Source of the DNA: an uncultured Eubacterium sp.
Lineage (GTDB): Bacteria > Bacillota > Clostridia > Lachnospirales > Lachnospiraceae
Length of the DNA: 64,000 nt
NCBI GenBank assembly: GCA_910589665.1
Contig: CAJUTR010000004.1
Coordinates: 62,001-126,000 of the forward strand
Reading direction: 5' to 3'
The notes below the pieces were generated by a model. That model saw only the letters and a program-made list of their open reading frames with translations, had not been told where the DNA came from and made no database searches. Shown piece by piece: positions 61,656 to 64,000 of this stretch (positions are counted from its first letter, which is position 1; each line of letters begins with the position of its first letter). The translations under genes were made by a program, and so were the position numbers.

Positions 61656-64000
61656 TTATTTATAAAGCTCAACCAGCTTCTGCAAATGCTCGTAACGCGC
61701 TTTCGCAGCTTCTTCGGATTCCTTGAACAGTCTCTCCGCTCTTTCCGGGAACGGCTTGATCAGACGTGTATAACGCGCCTCGTTGTTCAGGAAATCCTGA
61801 TATGTGCCGTCGCCTTCTTTGGAAGTCAGCGTGAATGGATTCTTTCCTTCTGCTTTCAGCGCCGGGTTGAAGCTGAACAGATTCCAGTAACCAGCTTTTA
61901 CAGCCATCTTCATCTCATCCTGGCAGTGGTTCATGCCGCCCTTTGCGATACCGTGGAGTTCACAAGGAGCATATCCGATAATGAGCGACGGTCCGTTATA
62001 AGCTTCTGCCTCCGCGATCGCTTTGACCGCCTGTGCCGGATTTGCGCCGAGCGCGATCTGTGCCACATAAACATATCCGTAGCTCATCGCGATTTCTGCC
62101 AGGCTCTTCTTGCCGATTTCCTTACCAGCAGCAGCAAACTGACAAACTTCACCGATGTTGGAAGCTTTCGAAGCCTGACCACCCGTATTGGAGTACATCT
62201 CGGTATCAAATACCATCACGTTTACGTTCTCGCCGGAAGCAAGCACATGATCCAAACCACCGAAACCGATGTCATAAGCCCATCCATCACCACCGAAGAT
62301 CCAAACGGATTTCTTCGCAAGGTACTGTTTCTTATCCAGAATTTCTTTGGAGAGGTCACATCCTGCTGCCGCGCACTTCTCGACTTCTGCTATGAGTGCT
62401 TTGGCATCCGGCGTATTCGCTCTCGTGTCATCCTTTGTCTCAAGGAATTTATCAACAGCAGCTTTCAACTCAGCCGAAGCCTTGTCAGAAGCAGCCAATT
62501 CTTTTACTTTTTCGATCGTCTGCTCGCGGATCACATTTTGTCCGATGTGCATACCGAGACCGTGCTCTGCGTTGTCCTCAAACAGGGAGTTCGACCATGC
62601 CGGTCCCTGCTTTGAGTCTTTGTGTACCGTGTACGGTGAAGTAGCTGCCGGGCCTCCCCAGATGGAAGAACATCCGGTTGCATTGGAAATGTACATCTGC
62701 TCACCAAACAACTGTGTGATCAGGCGTGCATACGAAGTCTCCGCACATCCCGCACAGCTTCCTGAGAACTCGAGGAGAGGCTGGTTGAACTGGGAGCCTT
62801 TCGGCGTCGTGTCCGCGATTCCGCTGTCCTTTTTACCGACATTGGCAACGAGGTAATCAAATACCGGCTGCTCGTCTGCCTGCGATTCCTGTGGTACCAT
62901 CTTGATCGCCCCTTCTGCTGCTTTCGGGCAAACGGTTACACACTCGCCGCATCCCATACAGTCTAACGGGGATACACTCATCGTGAACTTGAATTCGCCA
63001 GCTTTCGGCTTCATATCCGCAATCTTCATATTCGAAGGCGCTGCTTTTACTTCGTCGTCCGTTAAAAGGAATGGACGGATCGTCGCATGGGAACATACAA
63101 ACGCACAGTTGTTACACTGGATACACGTATTCGGATCCCAAACCGGTACAGTAACGGCCGTTCCACGTTTCTCATAGGCCGAAGCGCCGAGCTCGAACTG
63201 ACCATCTGCAATATCTTTGAATGCGGATACCGGAAGGCTGTCTCCATCCATGATCGAAATCGGCTCGAGAAGCTCTTTTACCATCTTCACTACTTCCGGA
63301 CGGCCCTGAAGTTCTTTTGCCGGAGCATCCGGTGCCGGATTTGCCCAAGAAGCTGGAACGTCTACTTTATGTACAGCGTCAACACCAGCATCAATTGCTT
63401 TATAGTTCATCTCTACGACTGCGTCACCCTTCTTCGAGTAGGATTTCTTCGCTGCCGCTTTCATATAATCCACTGCTTCATCGATCGGCATGATGTTTGC
63501 CAGTTTGAAGAACGCGGACTGGAGGATCGTATTCGTACGTTTGCCCATACCGATCTCAATTGCTTTGTCAATCGCGTTGATCGTGTAAAGCTGTACGTTA
63601 TTTTCCGCAATATATTTTTTCGATTCTGCCGGCATATGCTTGTCAAGTTCTTCATCCGACCACTGGCAGTTGATCATGAAAATTCCGCCTGGTTTTACAT
63701 CCTGCACCATCTTATAGCCTTTTACTACATAAGATGGGTTATGGCATGCGACAAAGTCAGCCTGGTTGATGTAATATGGACTCTTGATCGGCTTGTCACC
63801 GAAACGAAGATGGGAAATCGTAATACCGCCCGTCTTCTTTGAGTCATACTGGAAGTATGCCTGAATATATTTATCCGTGTGGTCACCGATGATCTTTGTG
63901 GAGTTCTTATTCGCTCCTACGGTTCCGTCTCCACCGAGACCCCAGAACTTACACTCTACCGTACCTTCTGCCGATGTGATCGGAGCCGGTTTTACTTCCG
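61656..64000 (-). CDS. nifJ: pyruvate:ferredoxin oxidoreductase, copy 2 (5' end beyond window)
   Basis: The C-terminal ~780 residues of a second single-chain PFOR; the frame is open to the window edge (EVKPAPITSAEGTVECKFWG). It carries two [4Fe-4S] motifs (CIQCNNCAFVCSHA and CMGCGECVTVCPKA), the proximal cluster FSGSCAGCAETSYARL and the thiamine site GDGWAYDIGFGGLDHV. Compared with copy 1 it is clearly homologous but substantially diverged in the middle region (for example KPGGIFMINCQWSDEELDKH against KKGGSFLLNCSWDKEELEKN), so the duplication is old. The two copies may serve different electron acceptors or conditions. Confidence 0.96.
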   Translation of the reverse strand, partial: EVKPAPITSAEGTVECKFWGLGGDGTVGANKNSTKIIGDHTDKYIQAYFQYDSKKTGGITISHLRFGDKPIKSPYYINQADFVACHNPSYVVKGYKMVQDVKPGGIFMINCQWSDEELDKHMPAESKKYIAENNVQLYTINAIDKAIEIGMGKRTNTILQSAFFKLANIMPIDEAVDYMKAAAKKSYSKKGDAVVEMNYKAIDAGVDAVHKVDVPASWANPAPDAPAKELQGRPEVVKMVKELLEPISIMDGDSLPVSAFKDIADGQFELGASAYEKRGTAVTVPVWDPNTCIQCNNCAFVCSHATIRPFLLTDDEVKAAPSNMKIADMKPKAGEFKFTMSVSPLDCMGCGECVTVCPKAAEGAIKMVPQESQADEQPVFDYLVANVGKKDSGIADTTPKGSQFNQPLLEFSGSCAGCAETSYARLITQLFGEQMYISNATGCSSIWGGPAATSPYTVHKDSKQGPAWSNSLFEDNAEHGLGMHIGQNVIREQTIEKVKELAASDKASAELKAAVDKFLETKDDTRANTPDAKALIAEVEKCAAAGCDLSKEILDKKQYLAKKSVWIFGGDGWAYDIGFGGLDHVLASGENVNVMVFDTEMYSNTGGQASKASNIGEVCQFAAAGKEIGKKSLAEIAMSYGYVYVAQIALGANPAQAVKAIAEAEAYNGPSLIIGYAPCELHGIAKGGMNHCQDEMKMAVKAGYWNLFSFNPALKAEGKNPFTLTSKEGDGTYQDFLNNEARYTRLIKPFPERAERLFKESEEAAKARYEHLQKLVELYK

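Noticed and set aside
61569..62615. A 348-codon plus-strand frame opposite nifJ copy 2
   Set aside because: It lies antisense to highly conserved PFOR coding sequence and lacks a ribosome binding site or recognisable domain.
44641..64000. Recent tandem duplication of nifJ
   Set aside because: The two proteins differ at many positions in the aligned middle region, so the copies are ancient paralogues or separately acquired.
1..64000. tRNA, rRNA, CRISPR arrays, prophage or intact transposase genes
   Set aside because: No cloverleaf-like sequence, spaced repeat array, phage structural gene or DDE transposase motif was recognised on either strand.

Overview
The window reads as chromosomal DNA of a xylan-degrading, Gram-positive member of the Clostridia, most likely a Lachnospiraceae-type gut anaerobe. 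Support: two pyruvate:ferredoxin oxidoreductases, sigma-A-type promoters (TTGACA/TATAAT) with strong GGAGG ribosome binding sites, a YaaH/SleL-like LysM-GH18 protein typical of spore formers, efp next to an M24 peptidase as in Firmicutes, and secreted enzymes with lysine-rich Ig-like (BIG2) modules. Almost every gene is on the minus strand. No rRNA, tRNA, CRISPR array, intact insertion sequence or prophage was seen.

Layout. 0-20 kb is mostly housekeeping: fabH, efp, a DUF1622 protein, an AroD-AroK fusion, an M24 aminopeptidase, YqeG phosphatase, two P-loop ATPases, argS, aroA, a secreted Ig-like surface protein, an ECF sigma/anti-sigma pair, a DJ-1 protein, an RluA-type pseudouridine synthase, an M23 peptidase and murI. 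19.3-24.6 kb holds a giant RND transporter with a coiled-coil insertion and the LysM-GH18 protein. 24.6-36.6 kb is a surface-polysaccharide cluster (Wzx flippase, EpsC/PglF-type dehydratase, Wzy/ligase, one GT4, two GT2, two LicD). A decaying island (33.3-34.6 kb) sits between the two licD paralogues, with an intact phd antitoxin, a dead doc toxin and a nitroreductase remnant. 36.6-44.6 kb holds an NYN/PIN protein, a DUF3810 metalloprotease-like protein, a GT2-GtrA fusion, a sigma-like protein without region 4, an Fe-alcohol dehydrogenase, asnA and asnS. 48.3-61.4 kb is a xylan/hemicellulose island (SGNH esterase, GH28, GH115 glucuronidase, divergent AraC regulator, broken SGNH esterase, GH10 xylanase) flanked on both sides by same-strand nifJ paralogues; the right one runs off the window.

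How the genes work together. The secreted xylanase, glucuronidase and acetyl-esterase-like proteins would strip and cut glucuronoacetylxylan under the AraC regulator. The sugars feed glycolysis, and the two PFORs oxidise pyruvate. The polysaccharide cluster would build a capsule or cell-wall glycan decorated by LicD transferases.

Most unusual items: (i) an amber stop that splits what looks like a single xylanase-esterase polypeptide, whose esterase half has also lost about 70 residues; (ii) a small RNA with perfect promoter and terminator spacing, antisense to a 27-residue hydrophobic ORF, resembling a type I toxin-antitoxin locus; (iii) a hairpin-rich 118 bp insert between aroA and argS, flanked by exact 14 bp repeats that can compete for the same pairing partner; (iv) a multi-stem leader before the alcohol dehydrogenase; (v) a repeat of the fabH stop/start junction that creates a 25-codon ORF; (vi) a phd-doc locus whose toxin has lost precisely its Fic active-site motif.
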